This document shows positions 17,405-25,737 of a stretch of DNA of 64,000 nucleotides, piece by piece. The notes beneath the pieces were generated by a model. The model was not told the origin of the DNA. It searched no databases and saw only the letters and a list, made by a program, of their open reading frames with translations. Both the position numbers and the translations under genes were made by a program. The DNA is from an uncultured Prevotellaceae bacterium (GTDB taxonomy: Bacteria; Bacteroidota; Bacteroidia; Bacteroidales; Bacteroidaceae): NCBI GenBank assembly GCA_947167455.1, contig CAMVIB010000009.1:1-64000 (forward strand). Direction: 5' to 3'. Positions within the stretch are counted from its first letter, which is position 1; every line of letters begins with the position of its first letter.

Positions 17405-18922
17405 ATGCTTACCTCTGACGACAAAAAGCAATTAGCCCGAAAAGGCATCACCGAAGAACAGTTCGAGACACAACTGCGCCAGCTGCGCGAAGGCTTCCCC
17501 TTCCTGCGTCTCCGTGCTGCGGCAGCCGTAGGTGCGGGCATCATGGCACCCACCGACGACCAACAGCAAGCCTATGTCGAAGCGTGGAACCAGTACAAGT
17601 CTGACGGACGCCACATCACGAAATTCGTGCCAGCAAGCGGTGCTGCAAGCCGCATGTTCAAGGCCATGTTTGAGTTCCGCGATGGCGACCACGATGCTCC
17701 CACCACCGACTTTGAGTGCACATACTTCGAACGCATTCATGATTTCGCCTTCTTCCCCGCGCTCGACGATGCCTGCGAAGTGTTGTATGGCGCTGGCGTA
17801 GATGCTCTCATCGCTGACGGACGCTACCGCGATGTGGTCAGCGCCATGCTCGACGAAGAAGGTCTTAACTATGGCCAACTGCCCAAGGGTCTCCTGCAGT
17901 TCCATACATACCCCGATGCCGCACGCACACCGCTTGAGGAGCATCTCGTGGAGGCGGCGCTCTACGCCACAAGCAATGGCCGTGCCGACGTGCACTTCAC
18001 CGTCTCTGCCGAACATCGCGAACTCTTCGAGCAACTTGTGGAACGTGTGAAGCCCGAGTACGAGCAACGCTTCGGCATAGCCTACAACGTGAGCTTCAGC
18101 GAGCAGAAACCCAGCACAGACACTGTTGCCGCGACGCCTGATGGCGAGCCTTTCCGTAACGACGACGGTAGCCTGCTTTTCCGTCCGGGCGGACACGGCG
18201 CACTCATACAGAACCTTGGCGACCTCGAGAGCGACATAGTCTTCATAAAGAACATCGACAACGTCGTACCCGATGCACTGAAGCCCGTCACGACGCTCTG
18301 GAAGCAAGTCATAGCAGGCATACTTGTGACACTGCAGAGACAGACATTCGCCTATCTCAACTGCCTCGACGAAGGCATCCCCGGCCGCGCCGAGCTTGAA
18401 GAGATGTGTCGTTTCCTCCGCAACGACCTCTGCTGTGAGGTGCCTGGTATTCAGGAGCTCGGCGATGCTGAACTCTGTCAGACACTGCGCCGTAAGTTCA
18501 ACCGCCCGATGCGCGTATGTGGTGTGGTGAAAAACGTCGGTGAACCCGGCGGCGGACCTTTCCTCGCCTTCAACCCCGACGGCAGTGTGAGCCTGCAAAT
18601 CCTCGAGTCGAGCCAGATTGACAAACACAACCCCGCATACATGGCCATGTTCACCGGAGGCACACACTTCAACCCCGTGGACCTCGTATGTGCCATCCGC
18701 GACTACAGAGGCCAGCGTTTCGACCTGCCGGCATACGTTGACACGGCTACGGGCTTCATCTCCGACAAGAGCAAGAACGGGCGCGAGCTAAAGGCTCTCG
18801 AACTCCCGGGACTGTGGAACGGTGCCATGTCCGACTGGAACACGGTCTTCGTCGAGGTGCCCCTTGAGACATTCAATCCCGTCAAGACCGTCAACGACCT
18901 CCTGCGTCCTCAGCACCAGTAA
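17405..18922 (+). CDS. DUF4301 family protein
   Basis: The 505-residue cytoplasmic protein shows the family hallmarks FVPASGAASRMFK (a nucleotide-binding-like Gly/Ser-rich loop near residue 80) and RVCGVVKNVGEPGGGPF near 375. LRNDLCCEVP and DSSQID-type conserved blocks follow. The loop and the GEPGGGPF motif are reminiscent of nucleotidyltransferase-like folds, but the biochemical function is not established. It is divergent from the RelA-like gene, with a 180-bp gap, and ends before a strong terminator. Confidence 0.85.
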   Translation: MLTSDDKKQLARKGITEEQFETQLRQLREGFPFLRLRAAAAVGAGIMAPTDDQQQAYVEAWNQYKSDGRHITKFVPASGAASRMFKAMFEFRDGDHDAPTTDFECTYFERIHDFAFFPALDDACEVLYGAGVDALIADGRYRDVVSAMLDEEGLNYGQLPKGLLQFHTYPDAARTPLEEHLVEAALYATSNGRADVHFTVSAEHRELFEQLVERVKPEYEQRFGIAYNVSFSEQKPSTDTVAATPDGEPFRNDDGSLLFRPGGHGALIQNLGDLESDIVFIKNIDNVVPDALKPVTTLWKQVIAGILVTLQRQTFAYLNCLDEGIPGRAELEEMCRFLRNDLCCEVPGIQELGDAELCQTLRRKFNRPMRVCGVVKNVGEPGGGPFLAFNPDGSVSLQILESSQIDKHNPAYMAMFTGGTHFNPVDLVCAIRDYRGQRFDLPAYVDTATGFISDKSKNGRELKALELPGLWNGAMSDWNTVFVEVPLETFNPVKTVNDLLRPQHQ

Positions 18923-18958
18923 CGGCGCATATAGTGACGCCGGGAGGCAGTGAAACAT

Positions 18959-19012
18959 AATAACCCCTGAAGGTTAGCTCCTGACATCGTGGGCAGTCCT
19001 TCAGGGGTTATT
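18959..19012. terminator. Terminator hairpin between converging genes
   Basis: A 15-bp perfect stem (AATAACCCCTGAAGG with CCTTCAGGGGTTATT) has a 24-nt loop and ends in TTATTCTT. It lies between the DUF4301 gene (+) and the HAD gene (-). Confidence 0.75.
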
Positions 19013-19079
19013 CTTGTGAACGCCAACATTACTTGCAGGGCGTATGTTGACACGTACGGTGGCCGGTTATTCTTGCAGT

Positions 19080-19754
19080 CTATTTGAGCAATATGGACAG
19101 CTGAAGCAGCTCCGCCAGATCATCAATTACGAAGTCGGCACCTGCCGCAACCAACTGCTGCCGCGTGGCGTTGCCATAGGTAACGGCGCATGTGCGTGTA
19201 CCGGCACTACCACCCATCATGATGTCCACAGGCATGTCGCCAACAACCAGCGTTTCGCGGGCAGGAATGTCAAGGGCCTTGAGTGTCTTCAGTACAGGTT
19301 CGGGGTGGGGCTTGGCATGAGTGACGTTGTCAGCGCCCACAATGTAAGAGATATACTGGCTGATGCCCATGTCATGCATGAAATCTTTCAGCGAAGCCGA
19401 CGAGCGCGACGAGGCCACCGTGAGCGCATAGTCTTGATGGTGAAGGTGCTGCAACGTTTCCTTGACGTGCGGAAACAAGGCGGGGGGCATCTTCTGCTTG
19501 TTGAGCTCGAAGATGTGGCGATAGACGGATGTGCACTCCAGAATCTTCGCATCTGGCAGGTCGTGACATATCATGCGAAAACATTCTTCCAGCGGCAGGC
19601 CGATGGTTGAGGCACAGGCAGCCTCGTCGGCTACAGGCAGATGCATGGCCTCCATGGTCTGCTGCATGGTCTGAACAATATTGCGGCGTGTGTCGCCCAG
19701 CGTTCCGTCAAAGTCGAAGATGACGAGGCGTATGTCTTTGATGGTCGTTTGCAT
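19080..19754 (-). CDS. HAD-superfamily phosphatase (phosphoglycolate phosphatase-like)
   Basis: The start is chosen at 19754 (MQTTIKDIRLVIFDFDGTLGD); an upstream in-frame ATG at 19796 would add 14 residues. The 224-residue product has HAD motif I DFDGTLGDT, a helical C1 cap, motif II VASSRSSA, motif III Lys in HAKPHPEP, and motif IV VGDMPVDIMMG. This layout is that of Gph-like phosphatases acting on small phosphorylated metabolites. A TAATTTTG -7-like box (19761-19768, minus strand) sits only a few bases before the chosen ATG, so the leader would be very short or the upstream ATG is not transcribed from it. Confidence 0.9.
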   Translation of the reverse strand: MQTTIKDIRLVIFDFDGTLGDTRRNIVQTMQQTMEAMHLPVADEAACASTIGLPLEECFRMICHDLPDAKILECTSVYRHIFELNKQKMPPALFPHVKETLQHLHHQDYALTVASSRSSASLKDFMHDMGISQYISYIVGADNVTHAKPHPEPVLKTLKALDIPARETLVVGDMPVDIMMGGSAGTRTCAVTYGNATRQQLVAAGADFVIDDLAELLQLSILLK

Positions 19755-19817
19755 AGCGCCCAAAATTACATCTTTCTCACGACATGACAGCGACAAAACC
19801 CTAAAAATAAATGATTA

Positions 19818-20054
19818 TCCGCAAACATACCACCTGCAAGACCGCGACGCGGTCTCCTTTCAATAGCCGGGGGGTACGAGCGTAGCGAGCACCCCCGGAG
19901 TCAGAAAGCTGACAGTATATCGACTCTGCGCTCGACCTCATGCCAATCTGTCCGAGGGTCGTACACGACCCTCTGCTATTGAATGGAGACTATTTCTTCG
20001 AAGTGTCGAAATGACCGAATGTCAAGTACACCGTCTTGGTGGTACAATTGCGGA
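19818..20054. repeat. MITE-like element A with nested inverted repeats
   Basis: The ends are inverted copies of TCCGCAA-nnn-TACCACC (19818-19834 and 20038-20054). Inside is a second inverted pair, GTCTCCTTTCAATAG (19852-19866) and CTATTGAATGGAGAC (19976-19990), plus several small hairpins. No gene is seen in 19797-20192. The right-hand 62 bp (19993-20054) is closely repeated, inverted, at 42451-42512. Confidence 0.65.
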
Positions 20055-20192
20055 TAATGGGATTTCGTTAGTACGCCCTGCAAAGGCGTACTAACGTAAA
20101 ACGCTCGACTTTTTCAAGTGGACTCAAGTGTCAAGCGTTGCAATTTATAGAACCCACATGACGTGAACACGGGATAACTGGGGGTGTGACTG

Positions 20193-21446
20193 TCATCGTC
20201 TAATCTCCAGCCGTTCGTTGTCGCCGAAGCCCTCGTAGCCGCTGGTGATGACATGCTCACCTGCTTCCAGACCTTCGGTGACCTCATAGTACTGTGGGTT
20301 CTGACGCCCAATCTTGATGTTTCGTCGATAGGCTGTATGCCCATCCTTTGAGAGGACGAAGATCCACATGCCGCCACTGGTCTGGAAGAAGGCACCACGA
20401 GGGATGAGGATGGCCTGTTCGGGCTGTCCCAGCTCGAGGTTGAGGTAGTAGGTCTGACCGCTGCGAATATTCTCTGGACGCTGACCCCTGAATACGAAGT
20501 CTGTGCGGAACTTGCCCTGTCGCACCTCGGGATAGACCTTGCGCACAGCCAGCTCATACTCCTTGTCGCCACGGGCGAAGCTGGCCATAAGCCCTGATTT
20601 CACCCTGTCGATGTAGTGCTCATCCACTTGGGCCTCTATCTTGTAGTCGTTAAGATCGTTAATCTGCCCGATCTTCTGCCCCGAGGTGACGCTCTGACCT
20701 AACTCCACGTCCAGCAATCCCAGTTCGCCGTCGATGGGTGCACGCACTTCAAGTTTGTTCTTACGCTCACGCACCAGCACCACGTTCGTGCGCATATTCG
20801 CCAGGTTGTCTTCCATCTGGTCCATCTGCACGGAGCGGTAGATGCTGTCTTGCTGCAGGCGTTGGCAGATGAGACCCTGTTTGCGCTCGGCCAGGTGGTA
20901 GTCTTCTTCGGCCTGAACGTATGTCTCCCGACTGATGAGCTTCTCGTTGTAGAGGCGTTCCTGCTGTCGGTAGCTGCGCAGCTTACGTTCAGTGTCCATT
21001 GCCAGCTGAGCCTGTTCCAACTGGTTTTTGAGCCGGTCCTGCTGCATGGCTACCTGCGTGTTGCGCAGCAGGTTCTGCTTCTCGGCCAGCTCGGCCTCAG
21101 CGTTCAGTATCTGCAGGTCGAGGCTGCTGTTGCGCAGGCGGATGATGACATCGCCTTTCCTTACCATCGCCCCTTCCTCAGCCACACGTTCCGTGACGAT
21201 GCCACCCTCTTCGGGTGAGAGCTGCACCACCTGAATGGGCACCACCTGCCCACTGACGCGCACATAGTCCTTGAACTCTGCCTGTACGACGTCGCTTATG
21301 GTCAAGTCGTCAGCACTCACACGCATCGTGGCGCTGTGGTTGCCGAAGACCGTCCAGCCGAGAATGAGGAGGATGATGCCGCCGCCGGCGATGTAGGGCA
21401 GGTGCTTGCGCTGCAAGCCTCGTTTCTGTTCAATGAGTTTATCCAT
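20193..21446 (-). CDS. Periplasmic adaptor (MacA/HlyD-like membrane fusion protein)
   Basis: The 417-residue protein has one N-terminal membrane helix (YIAGGGIILLILGWTVFG, about 17-37), a lipoyl half-motif (VRVSGQVVPIQVVQLSPEEGGIVTERVAEEGAMVRKGD), and a long coiled-coil hairpin (about 105-235, Gln/Glu/Leu-rich). The second lipoyl half (VRAPIDGELGLLDVELGQSVTSGQ) and beta-barrel and membrane-proximal domains follow. It bridges an inner-membrane ABC permease and TolC. It is co-transcribed after the TolC gene (48 bp apart). No permease is in the same operon; the long permeases at 25738, 32509 and 36447 share its promoter architecture and are likely partners. Confidence 0.9.
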   Translation of the reverse strand: MDKLIEQKRGLQRKHLPYIAGGGIILLILGWTVFGNHSATMRVSADDLTISDVVQAEFKDYVRVSGQVVPIQVVQLSPEEGGIVTERVAEEGAMVRKGDVIIRLRNSSLDLQILNAEAELAEKQNLLRNTQVAMQQDRLKNQLEQAQLAMDTERKLRSYRQQERLYNEKLISRETYVQAEEDYHLAERKQGLICQRLQQDSIYRSVQMDQMEDNLANMRTNVVLVRERKNKLEVRAPIDGELGLLDVELGQSVTSGQKIGQINDLNDYKIEAQVDEHYIDRVKSGLMASFARGDKEYELAVRKVYPEVRQGKFRTDFVFRGQRPENIRSGQTYYLNLELGQPEQAILIPRGAFFQTSGGMWIFVLSKDGHTAYRRNIKIGRQNPQYYEVTEGLEAGEHVITSGYEGFGDNERLEIRR

Positions 21447-21512
21447 TGTGGAAAGATGTTTTATTGAAGTGTGATTGCTTATTTTTCGTTATATCGTTAT
21501 ACCGTTATATCA

Positions 21513-22964
21513 TTAATATATAAATTCGTTTTCGTAGTAGCGCCTTATCATCTCTTTTAGGCCAATCATCAGCCTGCTCTGCAACAGGTTGCCTCGGCTT
21601 TGTAGCAGGGTGGCGGCAGAGGTCTGTAGGTCGATTGGCGATGCCAAGCCTTCGGCATATTGCTGACGCACCAGTTCGTAGGCCAGGCTGTCGGCAGCAA
21701 CTTTCGCCGTACCTTGCTCGCATTCCTGCCGGCAAGCTGTCACGTCGAGAGCGGCTTGCCTGCGCAGCACTTCCAGTGCCGTCTGTTTGGCGGCATACTG
21801 CTCTTCGGCGATGTGCACATTGTTCTTGGCGCGCCGCAGGGCGGCGATATTGCCAAGACGGTTGAAGATAGGGATGCTGATGCTGAGTGTAACGTACTTA
21901 CCCAGGTTGTTCTTCAACTGTCGGCCAAAGGTCGTCGTACTGGTGGCGCTGAGGTTGCTGAAGTAGGACGTGTTGATGCCGGCGTTAAGATAAATAGCAG
22001 GGTAGAAGGCCGAGCGGGCAATGCCGAGGGTGTGGCGCGAGGACTCCATAGAATAGTAGGATTGGAGAAGAGCAGCCTTACCCCCGACCCCTCTCCCACT
22101 GGAGTGGGGAGTATAATGTATTAGAGAGGTGGTGTCTAATATCAAAGGCTCGATAAACATATTTGTGGAATCATTTTCTGAAAGGTATATGTTCATCTCT
22201 CCCCTTGGAGAGGGGGCGGGGATGAGTCTGCTTCCGGTGGTGGGGGCTTTGGTGGTGAGGCTGTCTTTTGTGGTGAGGCCCATCACCTCTTTCAGCTTCA
22301 GCATCCCGCTTTCCCGCTGGTTCTCCTGCCGCGTCAGCGTCAGCCTGTCGGCCTCAACCTGCGCACGTATGAGTGCCACGTCTGCCGCGCTTTTCAGACC
22401 CTCCTCCTCCATCACCTCTGTTTGCTGGAGCATCAGCTCGCTCTCGTGCAGCTTCTCACGGGCTAAACGCACCGTCTCCTGGTAATAGACTACGTTGACA
22501 AAGGCTTGATAGGTGTCCAGCGCCACTTGGTCGCGCTCGGCCTGTAGGGCGTTCTTCTGCATGAGCACATCGGCACGGGCAGCACGCAGGGCATGCAGAC
22601 GCGAGAAACCGTCGAAGATTGGCAGTGAGGCCGTGAGGCCGTAGCCGTTGTTGAAGGTGCTCACACCGGTGTAGGTATTTGTCTCTGGGTCGATGGCACG
22701 GCCAAAATTCCATCGCATGCTGGTCGTAGCGTCGAGGCTTGGCAGGAAGGCACCAGCTGCCTGCAGACGACTGGCCTCGGCGTTGTCCAACTGCAACTCG
22801 CGCTGACGCAAGCTGTGGCTGTGGACTATGGCATAGTCTATACACTCCCAGACGGTCATGTAAGCGGACGTGTCAACACGTGCCTTCGTCTGGGCACATA
22901 CATATAGTGGCGAAGCCGTGACGATAAGGACGATTAGGCCGAAACGCATATATGTGTTAATCAT
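21513..22964 (-). CDS. TolC-family outer-membrane efflux protein with in-frame repeat insertion
   Basis: Start taken at 22964 (MINTYMRFGLIVLIV, a good signal peptide ending VCAQ). The frame is open to an ATG at 23072, which would add 36 residues before the signal sequence. The mature protein has two OEP repeats typical of TolC channels (LRQRELQLDNAEASRLQAAG and the C-terminal helix pair with QYAEGLASPIDLQTS). Between the two halves lies a segment of about 50 residues encoded by a G/C-rich inverted-repeat element at 22076-22225. First gene of the TolC-adaptor operon, under the operator-bearing promoter at 23095-23126. Confidence 0.88.
   Translation of the reverse strand: MINTYMRFGLIVLIVTASPLYVCAQTKARVDTSAYMTVWECIDYAIVHSHSLRQRELQLDNAEASRLQAAGAFLPSLDATTSMRWNFGRAIDPETNTYTGVSTFNNGYGLTASLPIFDGFSRLHALRAARADVLMQKNALQAERDQVALDTYQAFVNVVYYQETVRLAREKLHESELMLQQTEVMEEEGLKSAADVALIRAQVEADRLTLTRQENQRESGMLKLKEVMGLTTKDSLTTKAPTTGSRLIPAPSPRGEMNIYLSENDSTNMFIEPLILDTTSLIHYTPHSSGRGVGGKAALLQSYYSMESSRHTLGIARSAFYPAIYLNAGINTSYFSNLSATSTTTFGRQLKNNLGKYVTLSISIPIFNRLGNIAALRRAKNNVHIAEEQYAAKQTALEVLRRQAALDVTACRQECEQGTAKVAADSLAYELVRQQYAEGLASPIDLQTSAATLLQSRGNLLQSRLMIGLKEMIRRYYENEFIY
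22076..22225. repeat. Composite inverted-repeat insertion inside the tolC-like gene
   Basis: The ends CCCCGACCCCTCTCCCACTGG (about 22083, first 20 bases shared in type with the permease inserts) and CTCCCCTTGGAGAGGGGGCGG (about 22199) are inverted copies around an AT-richer core. It is the same family as the inserts in the permeases at 4935 and 6383, and it keeps the reading frame. Confidence 0.7.
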
Positions 22965-22972
22965 TCGGTGGT

Positions 22973-23035
22973 CATGGAATGATTGTTCTGTGGTCATGGA
23001 AAGATCATTCTGTGGTGACGGAATGATGCACCTGA
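22973..23035. repeat. Three imperfect direct repeats in the TolC operon leader
   Basis: The core TGTGGTCATGGAA(A/T)GAT recurs three times at about 20-27-bp spacing between the TolC promoter and the chosen start. The first two copies are nearly identical; the third reads GTGGTGACGGAATGAT. They could be leader-RNA or protein-binding sites, or the coded N-terminal extension if translation begins at 23072. Confidence 0.55.
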
Positions 23036-23094
23036 CTATGTTCGTACGGCTGAGGAAATGGATGAGTGACATAACATGAATGAGTTGTTTGCGG

Positions 23095-23126
23095 CAAAGG
23101 TACGTCAGTTTTGTCTTTCATTCCAA
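23095..23126 (-). promoter_or_regulatory. Promoter of the TolC-adaptor operon
   Basis: On the minus strand, -33 TTG (23124-23126) is followed by a 21-bp spacer and -7 TACCTTTG (23095-23102). The operator-like site at 23166-23180 lies 63 bp upstream of the -7 box, the same geometry as at the three long permease genes. Confidence 0.75.
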
Positions 23127-23165
23127 GTCCTGCCATCAAGAATCTATGCTTCCAGTGTGCAAATC

Positions 23166-23180
23166 GTCTAATTATTTTAC
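23166..23180. promoter_or_regulatory. Operator-like site (GTCTAA-N3-TTTTAC) upstream of the TolC operon and two-component genes
   Basis: GTCTAATTATTTTAC is the most diverged of four copies of the GTCTAA-N3-TTAGAC motif. It lies 63 bp from the TolC -7 box and 61 bp from the -7 box of the divergent response regulator, so it may serve both. Confidence 0.6.
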
Positions 23181-23241
23181 GCTTTTTGTGCTGATGGCGA
23201 ATAAAAACGGTCATTAGTGCATGCCATTGACGCTTTTTGCG

Positions 23242-23249
23242 TACTTTTG
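23242..23249 (+). promoter_or_regulatory. -7 element (TACTTTTG) for the response regulator gene
   Basis: TACTTTTG fits the -7 consensus and precedes the ATG at 23272 by 22 bp. It excludes the longer upstream reading of this frame. No -33 TTG is evident at the right distance, as expected for an activated or weak promoter. Confidence 0.5.
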
Positions 23250-23271
23250 CAGCAAAGAAAACAAATTTATT

Positions 23272-23796
23272 ATGAACAGAACCATTCTCGTCTGCGACGA
23301 CAACGCTGACATCCTCGTCGCCATGCAGTATGCACTGACGGACTCGTTCGAGCGCATACTTACTATTGATTGTCCCGAAGAACTGCTGCGCACGATGGCT
23401 GCCGAGCACGTGGACATAGTGCTCCTTGACATGAACTTCTCGCTCGGCACAAACACCGGGCGTGAGGGGATGCACTGGCTGCAGGTGCTGCGTGAGGCAC
23501 ACCCCGACGTGCCCGTGGTGATGCTTACAGCCTACGGCGACGTGCCACTTGCTGTGCGAGCGTTGAAGAGTGGGGCAGCGGACTTCATCACCAAGCCATG
23601 GGACAACGACCAGCTGACGCTCAAGCTGCGCAATATCCTTGATGCACAACATGAGCTGGCGTCACTCGACGAAGTGGAGATGGAACATATACGTCGTGCC
23701 GTAGATCGTGCCGACGGCAACCTCACTGCAGCTGCAAAGATGCTGGGACTCACGAGGCAGACACTGTATAACCGACTTAACAAGTTGCGATCATGA
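23272..23796 (+). CDS. Response regulator, receiver plus Fis-type HTH (PrrA/RegA/ActR-like layout)
   Basis: The start at 23272 follows the -7 box. The 174-residue protein has a receiver domain (acidic pair in VCDDNAD, phospho-acceptor Asp in VLLDMNF, Thr in MLTAYG, Lys in ITKPW) joined directly to a C-terminal Fis-like helix-turn-helix (NLTAAAKMLGLTRQTLYNRLNKL). The AAA+ domain of NtrC-type regulators is absent, so it should act with the main sigma factor. It lies 10 bp before the kinase gene and is divergent from the TolC operon. It is the best candidate to bind the four GTCTAA-N3-TTAGAC sites. Confidence 0.92.
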   Translation: MNRTILVCDDNADILVAMQYALTDSFERILTIDCPEELLRTMAAEHVDIVLLDMNFSLGTNTGREGMHWLQVLREAHPDVPVVMLTAYGDVPLAVRALKSGAADFITKPWDNDQLTLKLRNILDAQHELASLDEVEMEHIRRAVDRADGNLTAAAKMLGLTRQTLYNRLNKLRS

Positions 23797-23806
23797 TGAT
23801 TAGATT

Positions 23807-24838
23807 ATGTCGGGTTCTATCAGGCTGTGCCATTTGAAAAAAGTAACAATAACTGATTGGTTGGTAACAATGTTATACATAATTTTTCTCGTTCTGCTGA
23901 TAGCTGTGATGTCTGTTTGGCTTTTTATGCGCCACCAGCGCTCGCTTCGCCGCCGTGCCTACCTGATGCGTGAGGCCATCCGCAACCACGACTGGTCGTT
24001 CCGACTGACAACGCGCGGCATGTTCAGTGGCGAGAAAGCGATGCAGGAGACGCTGAACGACCTCGGCGAAGTCATTCACCAGCAAGTGAACCAGAGCGAG
24101 GTGGAGTCGTGGGAACGACTGACACGTGTGCTGACGCATGAGATTATGAATTCTACTGCGCCAATCGCCAGCATCAGCCAGAGCTTGCTGCGTCGCGATG
24201 ACGTCGTGGGCACGCCTCTCGAAGCTGGATTACGCAGCATCAACTCCACTGCAACACGCCTCACCACGTTCGTAGAGAGCTATCGCAAGCTGGCGCAGCT
24301 GCAACAGCCGAAGCCAGAGGATGTCCACCTTGACGTTTTCTTTGTCGAAGTGCAACGCCTCTATCCACTCCTCACGTGGGAAATAGTAGGCATGGAAGGC
24401 GTCGTTCTCCACGCCGATCCCGTGCTCCTTCAACAGGTGGTGGTGAACCTGGTGAAGAATGCCGTGGAGGCAGGAGCGAGGAGGATAAGAGTGAAAAGTG
24501 AAAGAGTGAAAAGTGAAAGAGTGAAAAGTAAAAAAAATATGTTACCTGAATCTAATGGAATGGGCTATGTTTCTTCCTCTGAGAAACTAACGACTCCTGA
24601 AAGTAATTCTTATTTTTCACTTTTCACTCATTCACTTTTCATTTCAAATAATGGCTCCCCCATACCCGCCACCGACCGCGACAGCATCTTCATCCCCTTC
24701 TTCACCACCAAGCACGGAGGCACCGGCATCGGCCTAGCCCTTTCCCGCCAGATCATGGTGCGGCAGGGCGGCAACCTCGAACTTATGGATCAACCCGAGA
24801 CAGGCTACACCGTAACGTTCAGGCTGACGCTTTCCTAA
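23807..24838 (+). CDS. Sensor histidine kinase with in-frame repeat insertion in the ATPase domain
   Basis: The 343-residue protein has one membrane helix (about 20-42), no sizeable periplasmic domain, a dimerisation/H-box (ERLTRVLTHEIMNSTAPI, phospho-His in THEI) and a HATPase domain. The N-box is VVNLVKNAVEAGA and the G-boxes are NNGSPIP and HGGTGIGLALSRQI. Between N-box and first G-box lie about 50 residues with VKSERVKSERVKS and a mirrored SLFTHSLF segment, encoded by an inverted repeat (24484-24650). That loop is normally short, so this is an insertion. Partner of the response regulator just upstream. Start could also be the ATG at 23870. Confidence 0.88.
   Translation: MSGSIRLCHLKKVTITDWLVTMLYIIFLVLLIAVMSVWLFMRHQRSLRRRAYLMREAIRNHDWSFRLTTRGMFSGEKAMQETLNDLGEVIHQQVNQSEVESWERLTRVLTHEIMNSTAPIASISQSLLRRDDVVGTPLEAGLRSINSTATRLTTFVESYRKLAQLQQPKPEDVHLDVFFVEVQRLYPLLTWEIVGMEGVVLHADPVLLQQVVVNLVKNAVEAGARRIRVKSERVKSERVKSKKNMLPESNGMGYVSSSEKLTTPESNSYFSLFTHSLFISNNGSPIPATDRDSIFIPFFTTKHGGTGIGLALSRQIMVRQGGNLELMDQPETGYTVTFRLTLS
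24484..24650. repeat. Inverted-repeat insertion inside the histidine kinase gene
   Basis: Three copies of AGAGTGAAAAGTGAA at the left end are mirrored by TTTTCACTTTTCACTCATTC at the right end (about 24613-24643), around a unique core. Single copies of the same AGTGAAAAGTGAA motif occur between genes at about 1483-1500 and 4139-4156. Confidence 0.7.
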
Positions 24839-24852
24839 TTAGTGAAATGAAT

Positions 24853-24884
24853 CTGGGCGGCTATCCTCACGGACGGCCGCCCAG
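24853..24884. terminator. Terminator-like hairpin between kinase and ATPase genes
   Basis: CTGGGCGGC (24853-24861) pairs with GCCGCCCAG (24876-24884), a perfect 9-bp stem between converging genes. There is no strong T-run. Confidence 0.5.
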
Positions 24885-24930
24885 CGTCTTCATCAAAGCA
24901 TGATGAAGCAGGTAATATGTCTAATCAAGG

Positions 24931-25605
24931 TTACAATAGGGTCTTCTCTACGACCATACCGTCGAGCAGGTTGATGGTGCGTGAGGCGAAGGAGGCGTCG
25001 TGCTGAGAGTGGGTGACCATGACGACGGTGGTGCCTTCGGCATTTAGCTGGGTGAGCAGGTCCATGACCTCCCGGCCGTTCTTGGTGTCGAGGTTACCCG
25101 TAGGCTCGTCGGCGAGAACAAGCTTTGGCTTGACCACCACGGCACGGGCTATGGCCACGCGCTGCTGCTGTCCGCCCGAGAGTTGCTGGGGATAGTGGCC
25201 CGCCCGATGGCTGATGGCCATGCGCTGCATGATCTCCAGTACGCGCTGTTTGCGTTCAGCCGCCGGCACGCCCAGATATTTCAGCGGCAGTTCGATGTTA
25301 GCCTCCACGGTGAGTTCGTCGATGAGGTTGAAGCTCTGGAATACGAAGCCGATCTGTCCGCGCCGCGTGAAAGTGCGCTGGCGCTCCTTCAGGTGGCCCA
25401 CTTCCTTGCCGTCGAGCCAGTAGCTGCCTTCCGTGGGATTGTCCAGCAGGCCGAGGATGTTCAGCAGCGTCGATTTGCCGCAGCCTGAAGGACCCATGAT
25501 GGCGACGAACTCGCCGTCCTTCACTTCCAGTGTGATGCCCCCGAGGGCCGTGGTCTCCACAACGTCTGTGCGGAAGACCTTCTTGATGTTTTCGAGTTTA
25601 ATCAT
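24931..25605 (-). CDS. ABC transporter ATP-binding protein (MacB/LolD type)
   Basis: The 224-residue complete nucleotide-binding domain has Walker [11 protein letters not shown]-loop [10 protein letters not shown], signature [14 protein letters not shown], Walker [14 protein letters not shown] and switch His in MVTHSQHDA. It follows the long permease 25738-28095 on the same strand with a 132-bp gap of AT-rich repeats and no visible promoter, so it is probably in the same transcript. It is the only ATPase in the 20-39 kb efflux region and may serve all three long permeases. Confidence 0.93.
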   Translation of the reverse strand: MIKLENIKKVFRTDVVETTALGGITLEVKDGEFVAIMGPSGCGKSTLLNILGLLDNPTEGSYWLDGKEVGHLKERQRTFTRRGQIGFVFQSFNLIDELTVEANIELPLKYLGVPAAERKQRVLEIMQRMAISHRAGHYPQQLSGGQQQRVAIARAVVVKPKLVLADEPTGNLDTKNGREVMDLLTQLNAEGTTVVMVTHSQHDASFASRTINLLDGMVVEKTLL

Positions 25606-25611
25606 CTTTGC

Positions 25612-25736
25612 ATTTACTATTTAAGGATTTGCTATTTATCGCTTGTTGTTTACCACCTTTTCATTTACTCTTTACAATTAACTGTCTTCATGGGCAATGT
25701 AAATGGTAAATTGTAAATGATTAAATGGTAAATGTC
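25612..25736. repeat. AT-rich TTTACTATTT / GTAAATGGTAAAT repeats between permease and ATPase
   Basis: Short units such as CATTTACTATTT, TTTGCTATTTATC and AATGGTAAATTGTAAATG recur in both orientations. The same type of sequence directly precedes the start codons of the three long permeases. Confidence 0.6.
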
Positions 25737-25737
25737 T

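Noticed and set aside
23095..23180. Sigma-54 (-24/-12) promoter for the efflux genes
   Set aside because: No GG-N10-GC element is conserved in the four promoters, the regulator lacks an AAA+ domain, and TTG-N21-TAnnTTTG explains all four.
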